Source of the DNA: Acanthochromis polyacanthus
Lineage: Eukaryota; Chordata; Actinopteri; Pomacentridae
DNA: 64,000 bases
Assembly: GCF_021347895.1 (NCBI RefSeq)
Contig: NC_067130.1
Location: 26,433,817-26,497,816, forward strand
Reading direction: 5' to 3'
A program made the translations under genes and the position numbers. The notes beneath the pieces were generated by a model. The model made no database searches. It was not told where the DNA came from and saw only the letters and a list, made by a program, of their open reading frames with translations. Shown here one piece after another: positions 39,651 to 52,103 of the stretch (positions are counted from its first letter, which is position 1; each line of letters opens with the position of its first letter).

Positions 39651-39950
39651 TGGATTATGCTTCACTGGCAACAATCAGAACATTAATGCTAAAGTTAGGA
39701 GTGCTTATAGATCAAGACTTTGACACAATAGCATTAATAGTAACATGATAACAATAGTTTGTCCTCCATTGTCTTTTGGCTGAAAAAAAAAAAAGATGAA
39801 TTCACTCCAAATGACCAAACAATTTCAATATTCCTCAACAGCATGCATGACTGGTATTCTGTTACATGGTGTGCTTAGAGACAAAAATGGGAGATCTGGT
39901 AAATTGACCCAGAAAACTGGCAGAGTACATTTTATATGGTCAAAAGCATA

Positions 39951-40419
39951 GGCGTCAGTTTAGGGGGGGACGGTGGGGACGTGTCCCCCCCACTTTTTGT
40001 CAGGGGTCATTTTGTCTCCAACACATTCAAATTCTTCACATGTAAGCCGTTGTAAACCCAGTTATTTAAAGCAGTATAGAAAATTCCGACGCTCATGAAC
40101 ACACCATCCGCACTCGGCCAAGAGTTGCACCTTCGTGAGGTTAAAAAAAACGTGCAGATGCTAAATTTGCGCCTGTGCCAAGTGGAAGCTCCGACCAGAG
40201 GCGTGCAGGGGCAAAATTTCGGCCGGGGAGAATTAGTATTATAGCGGCCCACAAATCCCTTTTCCCACATGTACCGATAGCTCGACAGGTTGAGCCTCCA
40301 CCTTTGGTGCGGTGGTTGTGAGTTTGAGCCCAGCTTGTGGAATTTTGCCGCCGTTCTTCAACATTTTCTCAAAGTGCTGTGGTCTCCATCCCCCCCACTT
40401 TTAAAAACAAACTGACGCC
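39951..40419. mobile_element. MITE with GGCGTCAGTTT ends
   Basis: The perfect 11-bp inverted ends ggcgtcagttt (39951-39961) and aaactgacgcc (40409-40419) bound a 469-bp element. Just inside both ends are runs matching cccccccactttt. Flanks are cata and attg, compatible with a 2-3 bp target duplication (AT or ATA/ATT), as in PIF/Harbinger or ISL2EU types, but this is not decisive. No transposase is encoded. A tRNA-like segment lies at about 40270-40337. Confidence 0.75.
40270..40337 (+). other. tRNA-like segment (degenerate A and B boxes)
   Basis: The segment has gatagctcgacaggttgagc, similar to a pol III A box, and about 40 bases later gtgagtttgagccc, similar to a B box. It does not fold into a full tRNA by eye. 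It could be a SINE head caught inside the MITE or part of the MITE's own sequence. Confidence 0.35.
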
Positions 40420-41140
40420 ATTGGTCAAAAAGTAGAAAGGGGACTGTACGTAAACATAGTATAGAGTCATTCGATCTCAAATCATCAGGGCCTTCTGCTT
40501 ACCATTTCTGATTTGCTTGAAACTTTTTTATCATAAACTATTTTATATTTAAATCAGTATCTGTGGAATTGGTAAATCAAACACTTTCTCAGATTTTCTT
40601 TTTACTGCTGGTGGACCCTTTTTGTCATTTAGCACTGTTTTTGCACATGGGGGGGGGGGGGGGGGGGGGATCAAAGTTGGTCTAGCAAAAATTGCTGTAA
40701 AAAAAATGATCATGTGAAATGGAATGACCTGGTAGTGACCAATGGGTGTTACTAATGCTAAAACAACAACAAAAAGAAAGGAGATTTATGCATCTGGCAG
40801 ACAACTAAGGGGTGATGGCCAATACATAGAAGTTGAAACACTAGGTTGTAGGAGACTCTTTCTATGGAAAGTTAGAGGTCGTCATGTTACAGGAGTCACA
40901 TTACATCAAGACGATTAGTAATGCTATTACAAGGAATGTCTCCCTTTAATCCACAGCAGGTACACCTTATCCAGTGGTACAAGTCAAAGTAACACCCACA
41001 TGAATGCCAGAACTGAAAGGTTTCTCAACAGAACTTCATGTCATTTACTTTACAGTTGGGCTGATCGGTATATAATATTGCAGATGGAATTCGGATTAAT
41101 TTTCCTGACTCTTGTATGACCACTCATTTTGTTCAGATTC
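40420..41140. other. No gene; includes a 21-base poly-G run
   Basis: AT-rich sequence with an uninterrupted G run at 40649-40669. Nothing else recognised. Confidence 0.5.
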
Positions 41141-41145
41141 TATTA

Positions 41146-41177
<32 letters not shown>

Positions 41178-41270
41178 ACTGTATTTATAGGCACCTTTCA
41201 AAACATTCAAGGTCACCGTACAGAGGAAATAAAGTTAAAACACATTCAAATATACGGTATAAAACGTAAA
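41141..41270 (-). repeat. LINE 3' end with (AAT)n tail
   Basis: About nine AAT units (41148-41176) precede acactgtatttataggcacc then tttcaaaacattcaaggtca, the reversed form of a common fish LINE terminus. It is 5'-truncated to roughly 100 bp. Confidence 0.6.
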
Positions 41271-43484
41271 AAAAAAAAAAAATTAAACATATAAAAGAAG
41301 GAAATTTAGCCATTTTTCAACTAACCGAAGGAGAAAGAGGAATGGAGATCAAAGTGAGTGACTTCTATTATGACATCTTATTGCCTTAAACACCATTGTC
41401 AGCACACTCTGACCAAACAGCACAACTTTTAACCAGATGATTCATGTGTTGTGCTGGAAAACTTTTCCAATAAGCACCACAAATAACATTTGATGCTTGA
41501 AGAAGGTCTCATTTCCAGCTCTGACAGTCCTTCCTGCCCTGCATTACATTATCAGATTGGTTGGATATTTGATGAAATACAGGCACAAGTAGCAGATGTT
41601 TGTGTACGCAACGTGACACAACTGCCCGCCTTTCAGTGCAGATAAGAAGGTAAAAGATAAATTGCTTGATCAGAAGTCTTTCTTGTAGCTTAAAACAATA
41701 AGGAAGTGATTTAAAATCAATTAAATTATAGTGAAACCATACAAACTCATGGTGAAGTAGCTACAACAATCCATGTTACTGTATGACACTGTGAGTTTAA
41801 AAGACACTGTTGGATAAAGATAATGTTATGGGACTATGTAATTAGTATATTATAGACATCAGTTAACAAGCCCTAAATAATTTTTTTCAAAATTTTTTAT
41901 TCAAAAGATACTTTTAATAATTCTGCAGTACATGTCAAGAATCTCCAGGAAGACACAAGAATCAACTTGGCACTAATGGACTTGTCTCTAGTGTTTGTGA
42001 CGATAATTAAAAATTCCACAAGCAGGAATTCAGCAAAGTCTGCAGACTACATTAACTCTGACTACACCACACGCTCCACTTGTATCTTCCTGCATTTATA
42101 ATTTACTCATTTTTCTTGTGCTGCCTTTGGGCGCTCACATTGACTCACAGGTGCACTCCTACATACAGACTTTCACATTAGCTCACACAAATGCATTAGC
42201 TCCGACCACGTTTCTTGCGGTTTCTAATATCCTCTTTCTGCACTTTTTTTTTTTTTTTTTTTTAACTATCCTTTCTTCTGCTCCACTTTAACCACTTTGT
42301 GTGGGTTAAATATTCTCCTCAGCTTCGACCTCATTCTGAACTTTACGATCACTGTCTTAACATTACAATCTAACCTCGGGGGACCGTATTACTCACTCCT
42401 CACTTTAGACACAGAATAGATTAATTGTAACATTAAATCTTATGAAATCATTCGAGAACTTCATCGGAAAGAAAGTGCAGCTCTTTGTGCAAGAATGGAA
42501 GTGTCCAGTTATTTGGGTTTATTGAGATCATTAAAGGCTGGGATGTAAGTGCATTAAAATGTAGGGAAAACTGCAGAGAGGTTTCCTGTACTGCAGGAAA
42601 TTTTGAAAACTCAGGCTCCAAGGTCATTACATTGAGTAAGACTGTAGATAAGGTCGAAACAAAGGATACATCTTTGGTACAGATAGGAATATGTATGTAG
42701 CACAGGCTGTTCAGGATTCTTTGATTAGGCAGCTTCTAAAGATAACTGTGCATATTCTTTAGCCAGTGTTTTTGTATGTTTCCTTGTGTTCCTATCATTT
42801 GAGATGTTAATGGCATTGTTTGAATAATAAAAAAGGGAAAGAAATTATCTACATTCATCGTTGATTCAAAAATTGCTTTGTATTAATCCATCGTCTTTGT
42901 TTTCCGTCAGAATTGGTTTTGTCATGCGGTATTTGAAAAAAAAAACAACCTTATATTGAAGTTTCCCTTGGCACTACATTCAAGGCAATGGTTGAAAGGG
43001 AAATGGTTGCACAGCATATTTGCGCAGGGTTTCCATCTATACCCTATATTGTTGCAGCCCTCTACTACAAAGAGTAAACAGTTTAATTCACAGTCTTCAT
43101 TGGTAAACAAGCCAACCTGGATGCCATCTGGCTCCCTGCTTACTAGTAGCTACAAATATCTATCAGTCAGATCCCAGGAAGGGAAATGAATCACTGGTTA
43201 CATCAGTTGTGCAGATGCCAGCAAAACACTAAGCCTACAGACATCCTGCAGTGGCAAATCAGCAACAACAAGGAGCAGTGGGGAGCTACATACATCGGAC
43301 AACGGCAACAAACAATGGGATTTGCTGCAGTGGAGTAAATACCATTCAGATGACAACATGATTACACACAGGTTACATGAAGTACATACAAAAATCAAAC
43401 AAGACCACAATGATAGCAGTGGAGAAAGTTGGTCAGCAGCAGTAATCATGTGGAATTTCAAATGGAATTGTGGCTCTTTGGTGT
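41271..43484. other. No gene recognised
   Basis: Unique-looking AT-rich DNA with a T run at 42247-42263. Confidence 0.4.
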
Positions 43485-43600
43485 CATCAATCAATCAATC
43501 AATCAGTCAGTCAAGCAATCAAACTTTATATAACACTTTTCATACAATAAAATTGCACTAAAAAGTGCTTTACAACATTAAAAACATTAAATTAAAAACA
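43485..43600 (-). repeat. LINE 3' end with (ATTG)n-type tail
   Basis: The tandem aatcaatcaatcaatc near 43488 is followed by aaactttatataacactttt and aaaaagtgctttacaac, the reversed terminal block of L2-like fish LINEs. A (CA)n-rich patch follows at about 43650-43680. Confidence 0.6.
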
Positions 43601-43859
43601 AGAAAACCTTTCCCTCCCACCCTGGGTATGTATGTATATACATGCAACTGCACACACGCACACGCGCACACACACACTCTCACCATATTTATTTATTAAT
43701 ACCTTTATTTAATAGGGACAGAACAAGAAGCATTGTTACAATAACTGATGCCATGTTCATAGGTCAATAGATAACAGCTAATTCGCAGACCAGGTTCCCA
43801 GACCATAGACTTCAGAGAGACATGGCATGGCACTGAGGATCATGGAAAACGCCTCCATT

Positions 43860-43995
43860 GGGGTCATTCACACAGGGAGGAGCCGCAGGCCATGACTGCC
43901 GGGGGCGCCAGCACGGGACCCCCCGGACCCCGACAGACAGCGGCACCCCCACATCGAGGTGGAGAGCCCCACAACCAGCTGGGCCAAAGGTTAAG
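43860..43995. repeat. Short GC-rich repeat-like island
   Basis: GC-rich stretch (ggaccccccggaccccgaca, ggcacccccacatcgaggtg) in AT-rich surroundings. Style resembles the C-rich repeat at 39085-39650, but no clear alignment was found by eye. Confidence 0.4.
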
Positions 43996-46900
43996 ATTCA
44001 AGTAAGGGATATTGTGTTATTTATTGATGCTACATGCCATCATTTGACACAGGAAATGCAAAATAAATGAATAAATAAAGCAGTGATAACATGCAAAATA
44101 GTGTGTTATTCATTTACCATTTCATAATAGCAGACTGGGCTGTTTAAAATGTACATTTGAAATGAGGAAGTGCAGTCTTTTTCGAGCTAAAATGTATCAG
44201 CAAAGTTTCTACTTGTCTGTGCGATCAAACAATTAGGCCAGCTAAAACAGGTGTAAGAACTCCAAAATATATGATTTACAACATATAGTTGTATAAATAA
44301 TGACATAAAACATGGACAAAATCAAATAATAACACCTGACAAACTGGAAGAAATATTCATTCGGATAAATAGTTCACTAAATAATCAGTAATCTTGCGAT
44401 TTTCCCTTCCATTGTTTGTGCTTACAGCCTATCGTTGTGACACAAAAGATATGTACCACCTTTGTGTAAGAGTTCATGCACTGAAATAGGCTTCTATTGA
44501 CAAATGGAAACCCCGTTCATAAGATTCACAAAACACAGCATTTCATCCCTTAAGCTTCTATATAGAAGTTGCACTCAAAGCTGCTGTTGGCTGTTTACAT
44601 CCACTGGGTCCAAGCGCTAAATTACAACACAAAGGCCATTACGGGATATCATCTGCGATCAACGAATGGGGACATGGGACATTAATCACTACAAAATGGT
44701 ATATAACGCACATACAGGAGCGCACGTGCATGCAGATGTGAGCACGGCCACACTTGTTCCTGCACTTCTATTTGCACATTTTAAAGGAAGGAACTAAAAA
44801 AAAAAAAAAACAATCCATCTACTGTTTTTATTTTTTAGCAGATGTACAAGAAATCCTGCAGTGTTTTGCTGTTGTGAAAACTCACAGTAAGTCCTTTGCT
44901 GTGCCTGCATAAAAATGACAAATTGTTCTCTGTGGCAGTGTTTAAATTCATCAGCACATAGCTGCAAAAGCCATTGTGTATTTCATTTAAAATGACTTAT
45001 AGTATTGACCTTCGTGCGTGTACATTGTAACTGAAGATTAGCTAATGACTGCTTGTTAAATATCCCACTTTTTTTTCTTTTTTTTTCCTGGCAGGATAAT
45101 TAATGAAGTAATTAGGCACACCGTGTGAGTGCAGAATCATAAAAAATACAAAATAAAATTTTTAAAAAGCAGATATTTTTCCCTTATCTCTTTCTCTGTC
45201 CTTTGCTTTATTGTTTCTTTCTGTTTTTCACCATTAACCCCCCCCCCCCCCCTTGTATTACAATCAGCTTCCACACACTAATTATACTGTTACTGTCCAA
45301 CAAATACTCCCAATTTACCAGACCAGAAAAACAGAAACAACCCAGCACAGACCATGCATATGAAACGCGTAAATTTATCTTTGCATTTGCAATAGACACC
45401 CATTGAAGCAACTTATTATGTTGAATGATATGGCTTTTATTCCATAAATGATAGTCTAGAGAACCGAAAAAAACTTCAGACTCTTCACAGAATCTTCAGT
45501 CGAAATTGCAGAACAGAACAACTTTATTTTCCACTAAGGAAGAGGCTTAAGGTCAAAGCCACTTTGCTTTTTCCACCTTATGCTGAAGCAACAAACAAAC
45601 ACGGGGAGCAGATTGGCTCCCAGATAACAACCTCGAGCAGTGTTCACAAGGACTGTGTGAACACCATCGCAGGTCAGGCTGAGAGGTGTGTTTTGGAATC
45701 TGTAGCCATGCTCTTGGCTCCGTGAGGCTGCACTTAGGCAGAGTAGAGCCTTGAGCTAAATGTTAATGTCAGCAGGCTCGCAGTAGTCGAGTTTGCATCC
45801 AAATGCAGTGGACGTTCTCAGTGAATTTCTCGAAAATCTGCAAAACCAAATGTATCTTTCATTCCATTACTGTTCTGTGAGCAGCTGCAGAAGAAGAGAT
45901 TATAGCGTTGCACTTCAAACTATGGACAACCACGTGATTGTTGTTTGTTTCAAGTATTATTTTGAGAATTGTTACAGGCTGTTTACACATATTTAACAAT
46001 CTCCTCCCCTACTAGTTGTTGTCTTTTCAGTGGAGCTGAAACTTCATTGACTTCTAATGTGCATGCTTCTTGCATGCCAATCAGTCTGTTTCCAACACAC
46101 TGTCACATTCTGGTTTGATCAATAAGCCAACGCAGAAATGAACTCACTCACAATGGTAATATGTTGACATTAAGCAGGAATAATAGCCCCGTTATCATAT
46201 TCACAGTATTACTTTAGCACATTAACGTGGGAAATTGACCCAGATATAAATTCTTACACAGGTAGCCTTGATGACTGATTGAGGTGACTGGAATGATTCA
46301 TGTACAAGTCCTGTCATGTTGCACAGATTTAATGTGAGTCGACGAGCGCAATATTAGCATGAATGCATCACAACAGTCATGTTAGGAGGATATGCCAGGA
46401 TGAAATACATCTGAATTCTCCTTTAAAAAATGGCATCATTGCATTTATGTTGAAATATATCTTATCTTATATATATCTTCTGAAAAATAGCAGCCAGTCA
46501 ACGTATCTTCCATGCATATGCAAATGGACTAACTTCTCAGTTCCTTCCTTTGAATGCTTACTTTCTCTGCTTTTCAAAAACTGGCACAAAGTTACAAATT
46601 AAACAGACTTTTGTTGAAACGAAACCCAAAAAGACGGTTCAAGAAGACCATTATGATAATCCGTACTAGTTATGAGGGTGTGTATTCTCGATAAAATGGA
46701 TTAGGTAGATCATAGTGTGCCTTTGAAGCATCCATACCTGTGCATTCTCTTTAGCCACGTTCACTGATGCCCTCTGTAATTATGAATTGCTGACTTTATG
46801 TAAAGTGATGAGAAATGAGCCTGTGAAGAAGACCTTGCCTGGAGCGGTTCTGGATTTATGTCCTCCCCCATAAGCAAAACACCCCTCCACAAACCATTAG

Positions 46901-49900
46901 ACAAGGTAGAAGAGGGGAACAGAGGGACGAGAAAAGAAAGACATAGGCAAGGGGAGGGTGAAAAGCCTTTACATGCTAATAAGGAGTTGTCACAGCAGAT
47001 AGTCAGGCCTTCTATCAGCCATGCAGAGGCTTTGGGACATCTGCCAACAGGCCGGAATAAACCTCTGGTTCCACTGGGGCTCCTTAAGGGCTCATCGCAA
47101 CACAAGTTTCTCTGCTGCTCTGAAATTTTCCTGGTCTAGCAGAACAAATACTTTACCTCTGTTCTGAATACGCAACAGTGAAATGGCCATTTAAATCTTT
47201 TTTTTCTTTTCTTTTTTTCCCTGATGACTGGTCCTAACACTGCTTGCATTTGCACATACTAATGTCTAAGTGTTGTGTAGTGAACTGATCTTATAAAACT
47301 AGCATTAGCTTGCTAACCCATGACTATGTCAACAGTTGTCTGAACTAACAAATCAAGTGTAAAATAGTTAATATAAAATATGTTTGATGCATGTGATCTG
47401 ACAGTTGATGAAAGAGCTATTTAATGTTTCGATTTTGCAGAAAAATAGCAGAATACACCTCAGATTTTTTTTTAAAAAATTGTTGAAAATGTTCGCCCTG
47501 TCATGCAGTTTGACATATTTGGTTAATGAACACTACTTTTTGTCTGCATAATTGCATTTTCATCTCTGTACATGTATACTTTTGAAGGTTGAATGTTAAA
47601 TATATTGTTTGGCCCCCAAGACTGTCATTTTGTAACATAAACCTGATTGTTTTGGAGTAAGCATCAGAATATGTTTCCTCTCAGTTGATTTAAACTTTAC
47701 TCAAGTCTTTACTACCAAAGACATCACTACTAAAAGACATTTTAATAGTGAAGCACAGTATAACACCTCACAAGATTGAAACTTGTAGCTACTAGGAAAG
47801 GACTTTACACACAAATATAAAATATAGCAATGAAATACCATAACATATCAGCTAATTGTTCTTGAATAATTGAACAATTATGTAATGTGGTCGCATCCTC
47901 CTAAAGTCCCTGTCCATGCATTAATTACTCAACTAAACACTCATCTCTGGGTATTCAAGTTGCATATTTAGAAATTTTTCACAGAAATCTCTCGGTTTCA
48001 GTCAGTTCCATGAACATATACAAATAGAAATTAAAATAACTCTTTAATGTCTTACAGTCCACCTTGGCTTATTTTATAATGTCAGAAATACCCATTTCTT
48101 TCTCCACCCACCACTTGCTGCAAACACTGTAAAACTCCTCAACTCTGCACACTTCCAAATTGTAACAATGGAGTAACTTAGCAATGTATATTCAAAGCAA
48201 AAAGTAATGCAGAAGATGAATTGTGATACCAAAAGTCCCACTGTCCACGATGACGTTTGTTATGCGCGGAACCCCAGATATCCCAATCATTGTTTTTGAG
48301 ACTGTAATTGGCACCTCAAATGGAAATTCTCAGCCATGGTGGTATTAATATCTCCTGACATTCTTTTTATCGGTAGAAAACACCATATGGACAAGTTGAC
48401 AAAGTACGAAGCTGGAGTTTCATCAGAGGGGTTCCATAGCATATTTGCTAACTCCAATCACATTTACTGTTGTTTATGCGTTTCATTGTACTGCGCTATA
48501 ATTTGGCCTGTGCAACAATAGAGGCAAACAGAGAAACCCTCATTTTATGTTAGTTCTTCAAACATGGAGAAATCTTCCCACCAAACCACTGTTAATTCTC
48601 TATAGCAGTTTCTTGCATCTGTTATTCTGTATATACACTATGATCACTACTAATTCACATACCTGTTGTAATGAACTGCTCCCCACCTCCTCCACAGATC
48701 TTTGGGACTAGTTCATAGATCATCAGGGATTTATTTCAGTGTCAGTGTTGGTGTTAATACCGTGTCACATTAAACATCAACCTCCAGTCACAGCGATATT
48801 TCCACTTGTTTCAGTGACATTTTGGAGGCTATCAACCTCTCTATGATCCCAGTAAAAAGTTCACTCTTCCCTGTTGGAGATATAAAAACTTTTTTTTAAA
48901 GTGTTAACCCTCCCTTGAGCTGACTTCTTAGCAGATAAAGACAGAATCCTTTGGGTGCTGGAAAAAAAAAAAGAGAGTGGCATCAAAAGGTTGTCTTGAA
49001 GCGGTGGAAGGAAATCATTTTGTAACATTAAAAGATTTTTGCAAGGATGCACTTAAACTAGTCCTTCAGTGATGATTTCCTTTGGAATTCACATTCAGGC
49101 AAGTGTTTCATTTTAATACAGCTTTACTAAAGAGCAACTTTTTTTTTTACATGAAGCTATGATCTTTTTTTCTCAAATGAAAGATATATTTTGTATCTTT
49201 GGAAATATCCTGAATTTATCCTGAAATCTTACCTGTCAGAGTGATGTACATCAGCTCTTGAGCTGAAATTGCAGGTTTCCCATTTATTCATCCATCGACC
49301 AAACACTTCCATGGTTCCAATTCAGTAAGTCTCTCTAAACTCACTGAAAAATATACTTAGGACATGATGTCTGTTGAATATTGACTGATCCACAGTGTCA
49401 TATGTTGTGATCATCACCTGCTACGATGCTTTCTGGAGACATTCCTGTGCCAATATATGTGGAAACATTTTGTGGAACATGTTGGTGGTGAAGATGTACG
49501 TAAGAGCTAAAAGTGGCAACTATGCTACATAGACTGAAAAGAAATGCTACATATAAAAGATGAACGTGATGACTGTGACGCCTCTGTCAGTGGTTTGTAT
49601 ACAACCATTCTGAATCCTTAAATTTGGGATTTGGTTTCACCGTCTTGCTATTTTGAAATTGGACATAAAGAGCAAAGTTTACAATTTATTTTACTCCTAC
49701 TACGACCAAAATCTACAACATGCCATATTGCAAAAGACGTGGCACTAGGATAGAGACCATAAACTCATTAGGAAATTGTTTTCTAAAATAACAAATCACA
49801 TCAAAAGTAAGCTCATTTTCTCATAGATTCTTTTACATTCTGACCTATTCTTCCAACCAGAGCCATCGCCTTCTGCTGACCATTTACAAACATGCACTGA

Positions 49901-50032
49901 AAAAGAACATTAATGCAGGATTTAAGGTTTTCCTGTTGTTTTGTCTTCCTATATTTCATCCCAAATTGTGCCATTGACCCAAAGAAGTCCACAGAATATT
50001 GAATAAAACTTGTTTTACCTGATCAGGCCAAC
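43996..50032. other. No gene recognised; about 6 kb unique DNA
   Basis: AT-rich, with poly-C at 45238-45252 and scattered A/T runs. Two overlapping opposite-strand frames at 46761-47139 are each about 100 codons and lack domain signatures. Nothing supports an exon or a mobile element. Confidence 0.4.
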
Positions 50033-50367
50033 TTAAAGCTGCTGTCCGGAGTTTCCGTTTGTTTTCAATTTATGTATCATTTTTTAACAAAGCTTAAATG
50101 TGTCAGTCTAGTTCGATACTATAATATAAAGTTAGTATAACGCGATATGAAAATTTATTCCTGAGCTCCGCCTTCCTCTCATAGACCCCCATGTTATTCC
50201 AAAAAGCGCCGGTCGCTGCCGACCAATCAAGTTCGAGCTTCAGCTTTGTCATGCTGTCAATCAACGGTTACGCGCACGGCAAGCAAGCCCATGCAGAGGT
50301 GGGCGAGCTACGCACTACGCAACCGCGCGCACATTTGTTTTGCTTGTGGAGGAGAGAGCATCAGGGA

Positions 50368-50637
50368 TCAGCAACTTCCAGAAAAGTTACCAATCCCACG
50401 GCTTGTCAGGCCAAGAGACTGCAGGACATTTTTTGGCTCGGGGTGCTCGCGTCGCTCCCCGACCACGGCCTCCATAGCCCGCCTGACGGCTTCGTTTAGA
50501 TGCTGTGGTCGGGGTGCTCGCCTCGCTCCCCAACCACGGTCTCCATAGCCCGCCTGACGGCTTCGTTTAGATGCCCGACCTCTGGAGGAAGATGTTGGGG
50601 CGTCTGGGACATACTCTTCATCAGAGGAGTCATGCAA
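50368..50637 (-). pseudogene. Possible exon remnant in the TTAA element (weak)
   Basis: An 89-codon frame starts MHDSSDEEYVPDAPTSSS, then has Arg-rich repeats produced by the 71-bp duplication (EAVRRAMEAVVGERREH), and ends RGIGNFSGSC. The acidic start followed by a basic tract is seen at the N-termini of some transposases, but no catalytic domain follows. It may equally be chance in a GC-rich stretch. Confidence 0.3.
50441..50581. repeat. 71-bp tandem duplication
   Basis: Two units starting gggtgctcgc at 50441 and 50512 share ctccatagcccgcctgacgg and cttcgtttagatg. They differ at a few positions (cgtcgc/cctcgc, gaccacggcc/aaccacggtc). Confidence 0.9.
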
Positions 50638-51401
50638 TTCTGAACTCTAGAGAGAAATAAATAAACAATGTAACACATATACACGCGTAAATGCACTAAG
50701 TTTGATAAACAACGTCATCGAGAGGGATACACGAGTGTAATCACATATTGAAACTTAATCGTTTGTCCTAGCAGATTCATGTTATTTTGGTATTAGGACA
50801 AGTTAGACTCAATACAGCATTCTAACGTAATTCCTTTATTATTTACTAAATGTACTAAATGTAGAAGAGTGGAAAACAGCAAAACAGGCGAGATGCTGCA
50901 GCACTCCGGGCACTTCTCTCATGTACTGCGCGCGTGCACAAATAAAGGGGCGAAATCAGAGGGAGGGAGGGTGGGACCACCAGTGTTTTGGGAGACGCTG
51001 CGATTCAAACTCCGGACAGCAGCTTTAAGGTTCAGTTATTTAGCATAGAGAAAGATTACATACAGATAAATACCAAAAAAAGTGGCAGAACAGGTGAAGA
51101 ATTAAGTCTTTTTCTATTTAAACGAGACAAAAAAAAAGTCGATAGTTTTAAAACCTGGGACAAAAATCCCCCCCAAAAAACTACTTAAACTGCGATTCTA
51201 CCAATCTGAACATTGTTTTAATTGGACAAATGGTTGATTAAAGCTATTTAGGGTTATCAAACTTTACATTTTTTTACCAGTATTTGCTGTTTTAGTCTTA
51301 GTGGTCAGTCAAGTGTCAGATATTTCAGGATTAACACACTTTTCCAAGGTACTTTACATGAAAGAATGCACTATATTATACTGTTTTCTTATAGTGTTGG
51401 A

Positions 51402-51900
51402 AAATGCATAACACCGGTGCTTCCCTCGCTTCACTGGCTTCCAGTTAGGTTCAGGATTGATTTTAGATTGTTTTATTTGTTTTTAAGTCTCTGAATGGAA
51501 TGGCCCCGGAATATTTGTTTGACTTTGTTAAGGTGCATCAACCATCCACAGTCCTGAGGTTTGCTGACCAGATGGTCCTGGACGTTCCTTGATCTCCCAT
51601 GAAAATCAGAGGAGATGGAGCCTTTGCAGTTGTGCCTCCCCTGCTGTGGAACACATTGCCCCCTCTGTGAGGTCTGAGAATAGCCTCTCCACATTTAAAA
51701 CACATCTTGAGACCCACTTGTTGACCCTGGCCTTTGGCTGAGCAGTCACCTTTAATGGACTTTTTAACTGTTATATTTTACAGTTTTATTGTTTTGCCTT
51801 GATTGTTCTCATGTTGTTGATGATTTATTTTACTGTAAAGCACTCTGATTGGCCATAAGCCTTTAAAAGTGCTATATAAATAAATCTGACATTGACATAC
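51402..51900 (+). mobile_element. 5'-truncated L2-type LINE, 3' end
   Basis: The plus strand begins in the C-terminal part of the L2 reverse transcriptase (ITPVL-like, then SLHWLPVR-like, then FKSLNGMAPEYLFDFV across two frames, about 51410-51530). It continues through a segment resembling RRWSLCSCASPAVEHI-type coding with shifts. It ends with gtaaagcactctgattggcc and agtgctatataaataaatct, the usual L2 terminus. Truncation at the 5' end is normal for this class. It lies about 200 bp upstream of the 461-codon open frame. Confidence 0.85.
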
Positions 51901-52103
51901 TGTTATTTTTTACAGTCAAGTTAGCATTTTTGGTTGTTATTCAAATGTTATAAAGACAAATCTAGCAGTTTTTTTTTTTAATTCTGCCTCTGAAACATTC
52001 TGACAGTAGAATGTTCAGGATCTGTCACCATGACAATGAGACCCATAACACATCAGAGCACAGTATTATTGTATGAACCTGGACACATTGAGATGTCATA
52101 ATT

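Larger units (their letters stand above)
50037..51024. mobile_element. TTAA-flanked non-autonomous element (Kolobok- or piggyBac-type)
   Basis: The perfect 18-bp inverted ends agctgctgtccggagttt (50037-50054) and aaactccggacagcagct (51007-51024) are flanked on both sides by TTAA (50033-50036 and 51025-51028), the signature of TTAA-specific transposons. The 988-bp interior is CpG-rich between about 50165 and 50580, holds a ccaatc motif near 50222, and contains a 71-bp tandem duplication. A short minus-strand frame may be a remnant of a coding exon. Kolobok is favoured over piggyBac because the tip does not start CCC. Confidence 0.88.

Noticed and set aside
39081..39674. 197-codon Gly-rich minus-strand frame and overlapping frames
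   Set aside because: They arise from a nearly T-free C-rich tract; all six frames are open or low complexity and no domain is present.
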